This document shows positions 45,771 through 55,266 of a stretch of 64,000 nucleotides of DNA, in pieces; the stretch's first letter is position 1; each line of letters starts with the position of its first letter. Source of the stretch: Palleniella muris (GTDB taxonomy: Bacteria; Bacteroidota; Bacteroidia; Bacteroidales; Bacteroidaceae); contig NZ_SRZC01000013.1 in assembly GCF_004792655.1 (NCBI RefSeq), forward strand, positions 37,346-101,345. The letters are read 5' to 3'. The position numbers and the translations under genes were made by a program. A model generated the notes under the pieces. It worked only from the letters and a program-made list of their open reading frames with translations, was not told where the DNA came from and ran no database searches.

Positions 45771-47309
45771 TTACTTTGCATAAGCAACAGAGCGAGTCTC
45801 ACGGATAACAGTAATCTTCACCTGTCCCGGATATGTCATCTCTGTCTGAATCTTGTTTGCTATATCGCCGGACAAAGCCTCTGTCTCAGCATCAGTCATC
45901 TTGTCTGCACCGACAATCACACGAAGCTCACGACCGGCCTGAATAGCATAGGTCTTTGTCACTCCCGGATAAGACATTGCTATCGCTTCAAGGTCATTGA
46001 GACGCTTGATGTAAGCCTCCACAATCTCACGACGGGCACCAGGGCGAGCACCTGAGATAGCATCACAAACCTGTACGATTGGAGCAAGGAGAGTCTGCAT
46101 TTCCATTTCGTCATGGTGTGCACCGATAGCATTGCAGATGTCTGGTTTCTCCTTGTATTTCTCTGCAACCTTTGCACCATAGAGAGCATGTGGCATCTCG
46201 TTCTCCTCATCAGGCACTTTACCAATATCATGGAGCAATCCGGCACGCTTTGCTTTCTTAGGATTAAGTCCCAATTCGCTTGCCATTACAGCACAAAGGT
46301 TAGCTGTCTCACGAGCGTGTTGCAGGAGGTTCTGTCCATAAGAAGAACGGTACTTCATCTTTCCGACTATACGCACAAGTTCAGGATGCAAGCCATGGAT
46401 GCCAAGGTCTATTGTTGTACGCTTACCTGTCTCAACAATCTCATTGTCAAGCTGCTTCTTGACCTTAGCCACAACTTCCTCGATACGTGCAGGATGGATT
46501 CGGCCATCGGCGACAAGCTGGTGCAGGGCAAGACGGCAAACCTCACGGCGGATAGGATCGAAAGCAGAGATAACGATAGCCTCCGGAGTGTCATCAACAA
46601 CAATCTCTACACCACAAGCAGCCTCAAGTGCACGGATATTGCGACCTTCACGTCCGATGATGCGACCCTTGACCTCATCATTGTCGATATGGAAGACAGA
46701 CACACTGTTTTCTATGGCTGTTTCGGTGGCTGTACGCTGGATTGTCTGGATGACAATCTTGCGTGCCTGCTGGTTTGCATTGAGCTTAGCCTCCTCGACA
46801 ATGTCGTTGATGTATGCCTGCGCATCAAGACGTGCCTTGTCCTTCAAGGTCTCCACAAGGCGTGCTTTAGCCTCGTCGGCAGAAAAACCGGAAATCTGCT
46901 CAAGTTTGTACAGTTCCTGCTCCTCCATCTTCTGAAGTTCTTCTGCCTTGACAGCAACCAAATTACGTTCATTGTCAAGTCTTTTGGCTTCATTGTCAAG
47001 CTCTTGGCTCTTACGGTTCAAGTCTCCCTGCTGGCGATTCAGTTCCTGCTCACGCTGGCGTACACGCTGTTCGCTCTGCTGGAGTTTTTGATTACGGTGC
47101 TGTGTTTCCTTCTCAAGTTCATTTTTCTTGTTGAGAAACTTCGCTTTAACTTCAAGGAGTTTTTTCTCCTTCAATACTTCTGCCTCTTTTTCGGCAGTGG
47201 CAATCATCTCACCATACTTGCCTTTTAGGATGTACCGGAAAATGATGTATCCAACGCTTACTCCCACAATCAATGCGGCAAAAGCTGTTATAATAATTGG
47301 AATTAGCAT
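45771..47309 (-). CDS. rny: Ribonuclease Y
   Basis: Membrane-anchored endoribonuclease that starts mRNA decay. The 512 residues show an N-terminal membrane helix ([23 protein letters not shown]) and a long Glu/Lys/Gln coiled coil (about 30-190). A KH domain (about 205-265, [21 protein letters not shown]) precedes an HD domain (about 320-430, [23 protein letters not shown]). It is last in an operon with the coiled-coil gene and zapA. Confidence 0.96.
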   Translation of the reverse strand: MLIPIIITAFAALIVGVSVGYIIFRYILKGKYGEMIATAEKEAEVLKEKKLLEVKAKFLNKKNELEKETQHRNQKLQQSEQRVRQREQELNRQQGDLNRKSQELDNEAKRLDNERNLVAVKAEELQKMEEQELYKLEQISGFSADEAKARLVETLKDKARLDAQAYINDIVEEAKLNANQQARKIVIQTIQRTATETAIENSVSVFHIDNDEVKGRIIGREGRNIRALEAACGVEIVVDDTPEAIVISAFDPIRREVCRLALHQLVADGRIHPARIEEVVAKVKKQLDNEIVETGKRTTIDLGIHGLHPELVRIVGKMKYRSSYGQNLLQHARETANLCAVMASELGLNPKKAKRAGLLHDIGKVPDEENEMPHALYGAKVAEKYKEKPDICNAIGAHHDEMEMQTLLAPIVQVCDAISGARPGARREIVEAYIKRLNDLEAIAMSYPGVTKTYAIQAGRELRVIVGADKMTDAETEALSGDIANKIQTEMTYPGQVKITVIRETRSVAYAK

Positions 47310-47342
47310 ATTAATTTATATTTATAATAAAAAAAATCGATG

Positions 47343-47645
47343 TTACTGCTCTTCTTTCAGAGCATTATTTATCTCCACGGAGAGTTTTTTGATGGTCTCC
47401 AAGAATGGCGTAACATCATTGCGCTTTGCCTCTCGCTCATAACGAAGTGCTATGTCAACAAGAGCCATATAGAGTATCTCTTTCTCACTCTTAAGCCCCT
47501 TGTAGTAATTTGTGTAATTACCGACAACTTCCGTTATAAGCAAAGCAAGGTGACGATACATCTCCTCATCCTGACGGTCAATCTTCACCGCCATGTCTGT
47601 ATCGTATATATGCAATCTTATATTAAGTTTATTCTCTTCAACCAT
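47343..47645 (-). CDS. zapA: Cell division protein ZapA
   Basis: 100 residues from the ATG at 47645. A GTG at 47666 in the same frame would add seven residues and overlap the previous gene, so I prefer the ATG. The N-terminal part (LNIRLHIYDTDMAVKIDRQDEEMYRHLALLITEVVG) is the ZapA dimer domain and the C-terminal half a coiled coil. ZapA bundles FtsZ filaments at midcell. Its place between the coiled-coil gene and rny is typical of Bacteroidetes. Confidence 0.85.
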   Translation of the reverse strand: MVEENKLNIRLHIYDTDMAVKIDRQDEEMYRHLALLITEVVGNYTNYYKGLKSEKEILYMALVDIALRYEREAKRNDVTPFLETIKKLSVEINNALKEEQ

Positions 47646-47662
47646 AACTTTATCAATATTTA

Positions 47663-47968
47663 TCACTGTCCGTTTTGCTGTTCAGTGAGCAGGGTTATGC
47701 ACCTGTCTACATCACGGATGAGTTTATTGACATGTTTGCGTGCTGTCTCCAAATCCCCATCGCCGATTTCTATGATACGAGCAGCTTTCAGCATATCATA
47801 ATCGTGCATGGAAGCATTGGTAAGAACTTCCATCTCCTTGACATATTTCTCCTGAGCGGCAAACTGTCTCTTCATGTCATTAAGTTCCTGTCGCATCTCT
47901 TTGTACTTGAGGAGCAACTGTCTAATGAGTAAAGAAAAGTCTTGTATTTCCTGCTCAGAATATGCCAT
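47663..47968 (-). CDS. Coiled-coil protein upstream of zapA
   Basis: 101 residues, nearly all predicted helix: SLLIRQLLLKYKEMRQELNDMKRQFAAQEKYVKEMEV, then a short break and TARKHVNKLIRDVDRCITLL. It has no signal or membrane segment. The position directly before zapA and the composition suggest a ZapB-like division partner. That is inference from context. A TAAATTTG -7 element (47997-47990) lies upstream. Confidence 0.75.
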   Translation of the reverse strand: MAYSEQEIQDFSLLIRQLLLKYKEMRQELNDMKRQFAAQEKYVKEMEVLTNASMHDYDMLKAARIIEIGDGDLETARKHVNKLIRDVDRCITLLTEQQNGQ

Positions 47969-48049
47969 ATGGATAAATATTTATTTTTGCAAATTTAGTC
48001 ATTTAACACAATCACATTAATCTACCTGCCTGCAAAAGTCAAACTATAT

Positions 48050-48664
48050 TTATTGTTCCTTTGCCGCAGACTCTTTCTTAGCGAGCATTATAAGTTGGAA
48101 TGCAAAGGCGGAAATCCACTGTTCTGAGAAGCCAAGCCGCTTTGAAAGATTACGGAGCTCCATCACAGTCTTCACTGTTGCAGGATCATCATAATCATTC
48201 TTCGTAAAAATCTCATTGACAGTTTTTTCCGTCATAGACCGCAAGGTTCCCTTAAAGAATGAAGGAAGGCGCAATTTGAATTTCATGATATTGCCCAAAA
48301 GCATCATCAACTCTTGCGTAAGCGTCTGAAACTGCACCAAGTAAACTTGCACATCCTGCATCTTGCGGCAGTTTTTCTTCACACTTTGGTCTATCTCTTT
48401 ATAGAACATGTCATCCAAGCCGTACATATCCGTAAGCATTTTGCGACAACGCACACGCTCCCCCACACCAAGTTTATTGTTCTGTGTCGCGACTTTAAGC
48501 GTTGACTTGAAAACCCTGAGGTCAGGAAGCATTGCCAGATTGGTGATTCCGGCGTTTGCTGCAATAGACGCTTGGAAATAGACCCTTATAAGAGTCATGA
48601 AATCTTCCATTCCCGGCTCTTTGTCATCATGTTTCTTTCCAAAAAGTTTATCTAAAAATCCCAT
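48050..48664 (-). CDS. Conserved protein of unknown function
   Basis: 204 residues from the ATG at 48664 (MGFLDKLFGKKHDDKEPG). A start at 48697 is in frame but lies in the promoter region. It is all-helical, basic and soluble. A repeated pattern (GMEDFMTLIRVYFQASIAANAGITNLAMLPDLRVFKSTLKVATQNNKLGVGERVRCRKML) is typical of a Bacteroidales-specific family that I cannot name. The GFLDKLFGKK start is often seen in tellurite-resistance or stress-associated proteins, but I do not assign that. It stands alone. Confidence 0.75.
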   Translation of the reverse strand: MGFLDKLFGKKHDDKEPGMEDFMTLIRVYFQASIAANAGITNLAMLPDLRVFKSTLKVATQNNKLGVGERVRCRKMLTDMYGLDDMFYKEIDQSVKKNCRKMQDVQVYLVQFQTLTQELMMLLGNIMKFKLRLPSFFKGTLRSMTEKTVNEIFTKNDYDDPATVKTVMELRNLSKRLGFSEQWISAFAFQLIMLAKKESAAKEQ

Positions 48665-48694
48665 TTTTATCTTGTTATTTAATTGATTCGAGAG

Positions 48695-48702
48695 CAAAAT
48701 TA
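48695..48702 (-). promoter_or_regulatory. Promoter -7 of the 48050 gene
   Basis: TAATTTTG on the minus strand followed by CTCTCGAA, with a partial CTTG 20 bp upstream. Confidence 0.6.
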
Positions 48703-48762
48703 GTCATTTTTTGTGGATTACACAAGAAAAATAACGCATTTCATTAAAATGGAAGCCAAAAA

Positions 48763-48793
48763 TTTGCCCATTTCCTGTTTTTTATGTAAATTT
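48763..48793 (+). promoter_or_regulatory. Promoter of the exopolysaccharide operon
   Basis: TTTG (48763-48766), 19 bp, then TAAATTTG (48786-48793), about 50 bases before the first gene. Confidence 0.85.
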
Positions 48794-48841
48794 GCACTGA
48801 ATTATATTATTGACACATAAACTAACAGCATCTAAAAAAAC

Positions 48842-50269
48842 ATGGCTAATTTTCATAGGGTACATTCGAACAGCAGTACAATAATTCTGATCGCCATCAC
48901 ATTAATGGACATTGTGTTGGCAAACATCACATATTGGTGCATTTTTGACATTGAGAAGATTCTTGTCCCACAGGAAATAATAACAGACAGCGTTAGTGGT
49001 GCTCTTTATGTAACAATGGCGGCTATAATAAGCTTGTCTTTCTACAGCACAATAATCCATGTCAGACGAATTAACATTACAAGCGTTATCCTACGCGTAA
49101 CACGCTTGACATTGGTACAGACACTTGCGATAGTAGTCATATTCCACCTTGCACTCCATAAGCCTGACCATATCGTAAGTTTCGCAATCTCGTATGCTAT
49201 AATATATTTTGCAATAACACTCCTCGCACGTATGCTTGAGCGCATTTTGCTCAACAAGATAAGACGCTCGGGACACAATCTTCGTTCCGTTGTGTTTGTT
49301 GGCAGTGACCCTGCAAATCTGGACATATACCTGCAGATGAAGGAATTGTCATCCATCGGCTATGATGTCAAAGGATATTACAGCAACAACGAGATAAAGA
49401 CTGCACCTGAGCGATTCAAGAAACTTGGCACAAGAAGCGAACTGGTCAAAGCCATGCGTGAAGGATGCACCCCATTCACATCAGACATATTGATGTGCTC
49501 TCTGTCCACAACAGACGACAGAGATGATGTTAACACTATCATACATTATTGTGACAAGCATATCATCCAATTCTACCTTGTACCGCGAATCTATTCAAAC
49601 CTGAGCCTACATCTCTCGCCGGTAGCATTTGGTGATTACACATTGTTCACGAATCATACGAACAACATCAACCGCCTTGACAACCGCATAGTAAAAAGAA
49701 CATTCGACTTGGTGTTTTCTTCCATAGCATGTATATTCCTCCTGCCTATAATACCTGTTGTGTGGGCTTTCATAAGAATACAAAGCCCTGGTCCATTGTT
49801 CTTCAAGCAGGAGCGTACCGGTATGGACGGGAAAACATTCCTATTGTACAAGTTCCGTTCGATGCATGTCAACAAGGACGCCGACCGCATTCAGGCGACA
49901 AAGGATGACCCACGAAAGTTTGCGTTTGGAGATTTCATGCGCAAAACAAATATCGATGAGTTGCCACAGTTCATAAATGTGCTTAAAGGAGACATGAGCA
50001 TTGTCGGTCCACGCCCACACATGCTTCTGCATACAGAAATGTACTCTGCCGTCATTTCACAATACATGGTACGCCATTTCTCCAAGCCGGGAATAACAGG
50101 ATGGGCACAAGTGACAGGCTACCGTGGCGAGACAAAAGAGCTGTGGCAGATGGAAGAACGTGTAAAGCGAGACATTTGGTATAACGAGAACTGGTCTTTC
50201 AAACTTGACCTGGAAATCATATTCAGAACAGCATGGTCTGTAATACACCCGGACAAGCATGCATATTGA
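48842..50269 (+). CDS. Priming glycosyl-1-phosphate transferase (WcaJ-like)
   Basis: Transfers the first sugar phosphate onto undecaprenyl phosphate to start exopolysaccharide or capsule synthesis. The 475 residues have four to five membrane helices in the first 135 and a Rossmann-like CoA-binding middle domain (about 150-265). A membrane helix near 285-310 is followed by the catalytic bacterial sugar-transferase domain (KRTFDLVFSSIACIFLLPI, GPLFFKQERTGMDGKTFLLYKFRSMHVNKD, KTNIDELPQFINVLKGDMSIVGPRP, KPGITGWAQVTGYRG). It is first in an operon with rmlA and the Wzc-like gene. Confidence 0.93.
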   Translation: MANFHRVHSNSSTIILIAITLMDIVLANITYWCIFDIEKILVPQEIITDSVSGALYVTMAAIISLSFYSTIIHVRRINITSVILRVTRLTLVQTLAIVVIFHLALHKPDHIVSFAISYAIIYFAITLLARMLERILLNKIRRSGHNLRSVVFVGSDPANLDIYLQMKELSSIGYDVKGYYSNNEIKTAPERFKKLGTRSELVKAMREGCTPFTSDILMCSLSTTDDRDDVNTIIHYCDKHIIQFYLVPRIYSNLSLHLSPVAFGDYTLFTNHTNNINRLDNRIVKRTFDLVFSSIACIFLLPIIPVVWAFIRIQSPGPLFFKQERTGMDGKTFLLYKFRSMHVNKDADRIQATKDDPRKFAFGDFMRKTNIDELPQFINVLKGDMSIVGPRPHMLLHTEMYSAVISQYMVRHFSKPGITGWAQVTGYRGETKELWQMEERVKRDIWYNENWSFKLDLEIIFRTAWSVIHPDKHAY

Positions 50270-50313
50270 TATGTTTGAAGTAAAAATCATATAATATAAG
50301 GTACATTATTCAA

Positions 50314-51186
50314 ATGAAAGGTATTGTATTAGCCGGAGGCTCCGGCACACGCCTCTATCCTATTACAAAAGGTATCAGCAAGCAGCTGATACCGATTTTT
50401 GACAAACCGATGATTTACTACCCTATCTCTGTGTTGATGAACGCCGGGATTCGGGAAATTCTCATTATTTCCACCCCACATGACCTCCACGGGTTCAAGC
50501 GTCTGCTTGGTGACGGTCATGACATCGGTGTTGAATTCACCTACGCAGAGCAGCCATCCCCGGATGGTCTTGCACAAGCATTCATCATCGGTGAACAATT
50601 CATAGGCAAAGACAGTGTATGCCTTGTACTTGGCGACAACATATTCCATGGAACAGGTTTCACAAAGGTACTGGAACAGAGTGTGGAAAATGTCGAAAGA
50701 GACGGCAAGGCTACTGTTTTCGGCTATTGGGTCAATGACCCGGAACGCTATGGAGTGGCAGAGTTTGATGCTAACGGTGACTGCCTGTCCATAGAAGAGA
50801 AGCCGAAAGCCCCAAAATCGAACTATGCTGTGGTGGGACTTTATTTCTACCCTAACTCTGTTGTGGAAATAGCAAAGAGCATAAAACCTTCCGCACGCGG
50901 AGAACTTGAGATAACAACTGTCAACCAGACATATCTTGAACAGAAGGCTCTTAAAGTGCAAACCCTTCCACGCGGCTTTGCCTGGCTGGACACCGGCACG
51001 CACGACTCCCTTGCAGAAGCTTCAACATTCATCGAAGTAATCGAGAAGAGACAAGGTCTCAAAATCGCATGTCTGGAAGAAATCGCATTCCGGAACAAAT
51101 GGATTTCCGCTGACGAGCTCCGTACCATCGCTTCCCCTATGGCAAAAAACGATTACGGAAAATACCTCTTGAATCTACTCAAATAG
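50314..51186 (+). CDS. rmlA: Glucose-1-phosphate thymidylyltransferase
   Basis: First enzyme of dTDP-rhamnose synthesis, making dTDP-glucose. The 290 residues match RmlA/Rfb[75 protein letters not shown], and [16 protein letters not shown]. It lies 44 bases after the priming transferase. Its pathway partner rfbC is 15 kb away at 34466. Confidence 0.97.
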   Translation: MKGIVLAGGSGTRLYPITKGISKQLIPIFDKPMIYYPISVLMNAGIREILIISTPHDLHGFKRLLGDGHDIGVEFTYAEQPSPDGLAQAFIIGEQFIGKDSVCLVLGDNIFHGTGFTKVLEQSVENVERDGKATVFGYWVNDPERYGVAEFDANGDCLSIEEKPKAPKSNYAVVGLYFYPNSVVEIAKSIKPSARGELEITTVNQTYLEQKALKVQTLPRGFAWLDTGTHDSLAEASTFIEVIEKRQGLKIACLEEIAFRNKWISADELRTIASPMAKNDYGKYLLNLLK

Positions 51187-51216
51187 GCTCTCCTATATAA
51201 ACACATAATAAACCAT

Positions 51217-53703
51217 ATGGAAGAAAATACAATACAAAACCCTGCCAACAATATCATTACAGAGGCAGAGGAGAACTCCACGTTTAGCCTACAGAGCATA
51301 ATTGCCATTTTTATCCTCAACTGGCAATGGTTCGTTCTGTCTGTCGTTATATGCTTTGCCGCAGGTATCGTATATATAAAGTATCAGGCACCAATATACC
51401 AAACAAATACAAAAATATTCATACAGGACAACAATAGCAAGTCTGCCGGAACTCTTGATGTTGAGAACCTTGGCTTGATTTCAAACTCCAGCGGTCTCGA
51501 CAATGAAATGGAAATCCTGTCATCCCATTCCATTGCTCTTAATGCAGTCAAGAAACTAAAACTGTACACAACTTACAAAATCGACGGAAAATTCAGAGAC
51601 CAACTCATATATGGCAGCCAGCCTGTCATCGTAGACCTTGATGCAGCTTCTATCGAGAAACTTACCTCTCCTATCAACTTGGAGATAAAATTCAAGAATG
51701 GAAACTACATTATTACAGGGCAAGCAGGTCAACATTCCATAAATAAAACTGTAAGTTCTATTCCTACACAGATTCCTACTGCAGCAGGAAAGATACAGAT
51801 TACAAAAAATCCAAACAGTGAATGGACTTGGGGAAGCAAGTCGTTGTACGTTACCATCAATTCCCCAAAAGTCATTGCTGACGTTTATACAAAGCAGATA
51901 GCTGTAGCACCGGTAGGAAAAGCATCATCAATAGTGTTGATTACCCTGAATGACGAATCTCCGAAAAGAGCTTTGGACTACCTTGGTCAATTGGTTGACA
52001 GCTACAACGAAGAAGCCAATGCGGACAAGAACACAATCGCTATCCGTACGGAAGAATTCATCAACAGCCGTTTGGAGAAAATCAGTGCCGAACTTGGAGA
52101 AACAGAAAGCCAACTGGAAAACTTCAAACGCCAGAACCAGGTTTTCGAAATCAATACAAATGCTTCTAACGCGATGTCATTGACTACCAACTATGAGCAG
52201 CAATTGGCAGACATATCCACACAAATCTCCTTGCTCAACAGCATTAAGGAGTACATGGCTATGCCACAAAACAAGTACCAGACATTGCCATCAAATGTAG
52301 GACTTACCGACCAAACTGCATCATCGCTCATCAACCAGTACAACCAGGTGGCACTTGAGCGCAGCCGTCTTATGCGTACCGCAAGCGAGAACAGCCCTAC
52401 GGTAGCACCCCTCACCGACCAGCTCAACACACTTACAGCAAGTATCGGCAACGCTATACAGCAGGCAAAGAAGAACCTGCAGATACAGAATAATGCCTTA
52501 AAGTCACAACTTGCAAAATACAATGCGCAGGTACAGGCATCGCCAACACAAGAGCGCATCCTTAACAAAATCGGAAGACAACAGGAAGTCAGCTCCGGTC
52601 TGTATCTTATGCTCCTCCAGAAGCGTGAAGAGAACTCTATCTCACTTGCTGCAACAGCCAACAAGGGAAAGATAATCGACGAACCGAGCCTTGTAGGAAA
52701 GATTGCGCCTAAAGAAAACAACATCATGCTTATGGCGATTGTTCTCGGCATTGCAATACCGTTCGGTATATTGCTCCTTATACAGCTGATACGTTACAAG
52801 ATATCAGTGCGTGATGATGTTGAGAAACTTACCAAGCTCCCTATCGCCGGTGATATTCCAATCGCAAGTGAGACAGTCAAGACAAAAGCCGGTATCGTTG
52901 TGCATGAGAACACAAACAACATGATTACCGAGGTGTTCCGAAGCCTGCGTACAAACATACTCTTTACCATAAAGGAATCAGAGAAAGTCATTATGGTAAC
53001 ATCAAGTACAGCCGGTGAAGGAAAGACATTCATAGCCTCCAACCTTGGAGTAAGCCTTGCGCTCCTTGGCAAGAAAGTTGTCATCGTAGGTCTTGATGTC
53101 CGCAAGCCACGACTCGCCGAACTCTTCGGAGTAAAGGATAAAGTGCACGGCATCACACCATTGCTTACAAAGAGCATTGTCACCGAACAGGATGTAAAGA
53201 GCAATATCCTGAACTCCGGAGTAAACGATAACCTTGACGTACTCTTTGCAGGTCCTATCCCACCGAACCCGGCAGAGTTGGTGACAAGAGAATCTCTTGA
53301 CGCTGTCTTTGAATACCTCAAGGACCTCTATGACTATATCATTGTGGATACTCCGCCATTTGGTATCGTTACTGACACATTAAGTATTGCCCGTGTTGCT
53401 AACGCAACATTATGTGTCTGCCGTGCAGAGTACACTCCAAAGGCTGCCTTCGGTTATATAAATCAATTGGCAACAGAGAAGAAGTTCACAAACATGTCCA
53501 TAGCTATCAACTGTATTGACTTCACAAAGAAAACACACAGTTATACATACGGCTACGGCAAGTATGGAAAATACGGCAAATATGGTTCCTATGGTAAATA
53601 CGGAAGCTATGGCAAGTATGGACATTACGGACATTATGGAAGCTACGGCAATTATGCAAGCAGCCACTACAGTTCTCCGAATGACAATTCCATAAAGAAA
53701 TAA
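51217..53703 (+). CDS. Wzc-like tyrosine autokinase, chain-length regulator
   Basis: Inner-membrane polysaccharide co-polymerase of 828 residues. The N-terminal Wzz domain has membrane helix 1 at about 28-50 (FILNWQWFVLSVVICFAAGIVYI) and helix 2 near 505-525. A long periplasmic coiled-coil region (about 260-470) separates them. The cytoplasmic BY-kinase (about 560-770) has Walker A SSTAGEGKTFIASNLG, Walker A' VVIVGLDVRKPRL and Walker B YDYIIVDTPPFG. The tail (about 770-828) carries 15 tyrosines in KYG/SYG/HYG repeats, the sites of autophosphorylation. It is last of a three-gene operon, with no export (Wza-like) gene beside it. Confidence 0.95.
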   Translation: MEENTIQNPANNIITEAEENSTFSLQSIIAIFILNWQWFVLSVVICFAAGIVYIKYQAPIYQTNTKIFIQDNNSKSAGTLDVENLGLISNSSGLDNEMEILSSHSIALNAVKKLKLYTTYKIDGKFRDQLIYGSQPVIVDLDAASIEKLTSPINLEIKFKNGNYIITGQAGQHSINKTVSSIPTQIPTAAGKIQITKNPNSEWTWGSKSLYVTINSPKVIADVYTKQIAVAPVGKASSIVLITLNDESPKRALDYLGQLVDSYNEEANADKNTIAIRTEEFINSRLEKISAELGETESQLENFKRQNQVFEINTNASNAMSLTTNYEQQLADISTQISLLNSIKEYMAMPQNKYQTLPSNVGLTDQTASSLINQYNQVALERSRLMRTASENSPTVAPLTDQLNTLTASIGNAIQQAKKNLQIQNNALKSQLAKYNAQVQASPTQERILNKIGRQQEVSSGLYLMLLQKREENSISLAATANKGKIIDEPSLVGKIAPKENNIMLMAIVLGIAIPFGILLLIQLIRYKISVRDDVEKLTKLPIAGDIPIASETVKTKAGIVVHENTNNMITEVFRSLRTNILFTIKESEKVIMVTSSTAGEGKTFIASNLGVSLALLGKKVVIVGLDVRKPRLAELFGVKDKVHGITPLLTKSIVTEQDVKSNILNSGVNDNLDVLFAGPIPPNPAELVTRESLDAVFEYLKDLYDYIIVDTPPFGIVTDTLSIARVANATLCVCRAEYTPKAAFGYINQLATEKKFTNMSIAINCIDFTKKTHSYTYGYGKYGKYGKYGSYGKYGSYGKYGHYGHYGSYGNYASSHYSSPNDNSIKK
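53541..53670 (+). repeat. Tyr-Gly codon repeat in the kinase tail
   Basis: Imperfect 9-base repeats (AAGTATGGA/AAATACGGC and relatives) encode K/S/H-Y-G triplets. Synonymous third bases vary, so the protein repeat is kept by selection and not only by recent slippage. Confidence 0.8.
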
Positions 53704-53725
53704 TCCGAAAGAAACCATACTATAT

Positions 53726-53768
53726 GGTGTCCCTATACAAGGAAAATGTAGAGGGACACCTTTATTTT
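53726..53768 (+). terminator. Terminator after the kinase gene
   Basis: GGTGTCCCT/AGGGACACC stem with an inner TACA/TGTA, followed by TTTATTTT. Confidence 0.85.
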
Positions 53769-53883
53769 GGCAGCTGTTGGAAACAAACCTACTGAAAAGC
53801 AAACCACCAACCAGACAAGAGAGAGCAAATATCTCAGAAACAATATTGACAATCAATCAGTATCTGAAAAAAATATATAACCT

Positions 53884-54321
53884 ATGACAATCGCTATCGA
53901 TTTTGACGGAACAATCGTAACACACGAATACCCCAACATTGGTGAAGAACAGCCTTTTGCAATAGAGACACTGAAGATGCTCATTGCTGACAAACACCGC
54001 CTGATATTATGGACAGTACGTGAGGGAGAGCTTCTTGATGAAGCCATACAATGGTGCCGGGAAAGAGGAGTAGAGTTTTGGGCAGTAAACAGAGATTACC
54101 CGGAAGAAGAGCGTGAGAAGAACGATATCTATTCACGCAAACTGAAAGTTGACATGTTCATTGATGACCGCAATGTCGGAGGGCTTCCTGATTGGGGAAC
54201 AATCTACCAGATGATTAAAGAGAACAAGACCTACAACGACATCATTTTCGAGACAGCACAAAACGATCCTTATCAGCCAAATTCTACTGATAAGCCAAAG
54301 AAAAGATGGTGGCAGTTCTGA
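53884..54321 (+). CDS. HAD-superfamily hydrolase (BT0820-like)
   Basis: 145 residues, a compact HAD core without a large cap. The nucleophile motif is IAIDFDGTIVTHEYPNIGE, motif II lies around LILWTVREGELLDEAIQWC, and the acidic motif is DMFIDDRNVGGLP. It matches the small Bacteroides HAD family represented by a solved BT0820-type structure. The substrate is unknown. The tail (KPKKRWWQF) is basic and aromatic. It follows the kinase terminator and may have its own promoter in the 115-base gap. Confidence 0.85.
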   Translation: MTIAIDFDGTIVTHEYPNIGEEQPFAIETLKMLIADKHRLILWTVREGELLDEAIQWCRERGVEFWAVNRDYPEEEREKNDIYSRKLKVDMFIDDRNVGGLPDWGTIYQMIKENKTYNDIIFETAQNDPYQPNSTDKPKKRWWQF

Positions 54322-54344
54322 ACTGTAGAATCTGTTCTAAATAA

Positions 54345-54403
54345 CAAAATCGTCAAAACTTTCAATGACTCTGTAGGAGAAAGTCTTGGCGATTTTGTTT
54401 TTC
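54345..54403 (+). terminator. Terminator 1 after the HAD gene
   Basis: 19-bp stem with two G-T pairs (54345-54363 with 54379-54397), followed by TTTTTC. Confidence 0.88.
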
Positions 54404-54427
54404 AATTTAGCCCTTTCCCTATTGTGT

Positions 54428-54476
54428 AACGTTCAGGGGAGATACTCAAAATTGAGCATCTCCCCTGAACGTTTTT
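54428..54476. terminator. Terminator 2 between HAD and crp-like genes
   Basis: 16-bp perfect arms (AACGTTCAGGGGAGAT and its complement). Inner CTCAA/TTGAG lengthens the stem, and TTTTTAT follows on the plus strand. It may also stop the minus-strand transcript. Confidence 0.88.
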
Positions 54477-54520
54477 ATGAAGCAATTTGTTTGTTCGATT
54501 GTATGCAGACAGCCATAAAG

Positions 54521-55111
54521 CTACATTGGCTGTGCACGGACACGTGACAGTGTTTCAGGTGTCATCTGCAAATACGATGCAATGAACACCAACGGAGCAC
54601 GCAAAGCAACCTGTGGCATCAGCTTGCAGAAGCGCACATACCTGCCATGCGCAGTCTCAAATCTTACAAGGTCAGCATGAATCTGGGAATTTATAAGAGA
54701 CTCCTCAAGGATTTTCCTATACAAGATTTGAATATTATTATTATGGAGAGCCACATGCTCAAGACTCTTCTTTGGCATAGCGAATATATATGTGTTCTCA
54801 AGAGCCGTAAGTTCCTGCTGTGTAGGAATCTCCTCAAACAAACTTTGAATACTCATGCATATTGTACCATCAACCCCGAAATGCTCTGTCACCTCCTTGT
54901 TATTCTTAACATAATGTTGACGCACAAGTCCCTGATGTATGTAATATATATACTTACACACTTCACCTGTCGAAAGGATTTTCTTGCCCTTTGGAAAATT
55001 CATAGGCACAAGTATATTCTCCAGTTCATCCAGTTCATCGTGAGTCATGGTACTGTACTTACGCGCCAGTTCACGTGCCACATCTCTGGTAGCAATGATT
55101 TGTTGCTTCAT
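54521..55111 (-). CDS. Crp/Fnr-family regulator
   Basis: 196 residues. A cyclic-nucleotide-binding fold (about 20-120: LVPMNFPKGKKILSTGEVCKYIYYIHQGLVRQHYV) is followed by a dimer helix. A very short C-terminal helix-turn-helix contains APLVFIASYLQMTPETLSRVRAQ. The usual nucleotide-contact residues are not clear, so the ligand is unknown. Such short Crp-like proteins are numerous in Bacteroidetes. It lies 155 bases downstream of lepA on the same strand, with no obvious regulatory partner. Confidence 0.88.
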   Translation of the reverse strand: MKQQIIATRDVARELARKYSTMTHDELDELENILVPMNFPKGKKILSTGEVCKYIYYIHQGLVRQHYVKNNKEVTEHFGVDGTICMSIQSLFEEIPTQQELTALENTYIFAMPKKSLEHVALHNNNIQILYRKILEESLINSQIHADLVRFETAHGRYVRFCKLMPQVALRAPLVFIASYLQMTPETLSRVRAQPM

Positions 55112-55266
55112 AGTGTTAATCCCTGTTAGTTTTAATTTTGTTATTAGTATTCAAATATTGCCATTAGCTCTTAGATATATATTTCCTTATTGTTTTATAA
55201 TCCATTTGATTTCATGCACAAAGCTGTTACAGCCATCCTCATTCTGCCAACAGTGCCAGAATTCTA

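Noticed and set aside
53541..53670. Simple-sequence slippage locus only
   Set aside because: Third codon positions vary between repeats, so the tyrosine pattern looks selected and not only recently duplicated.
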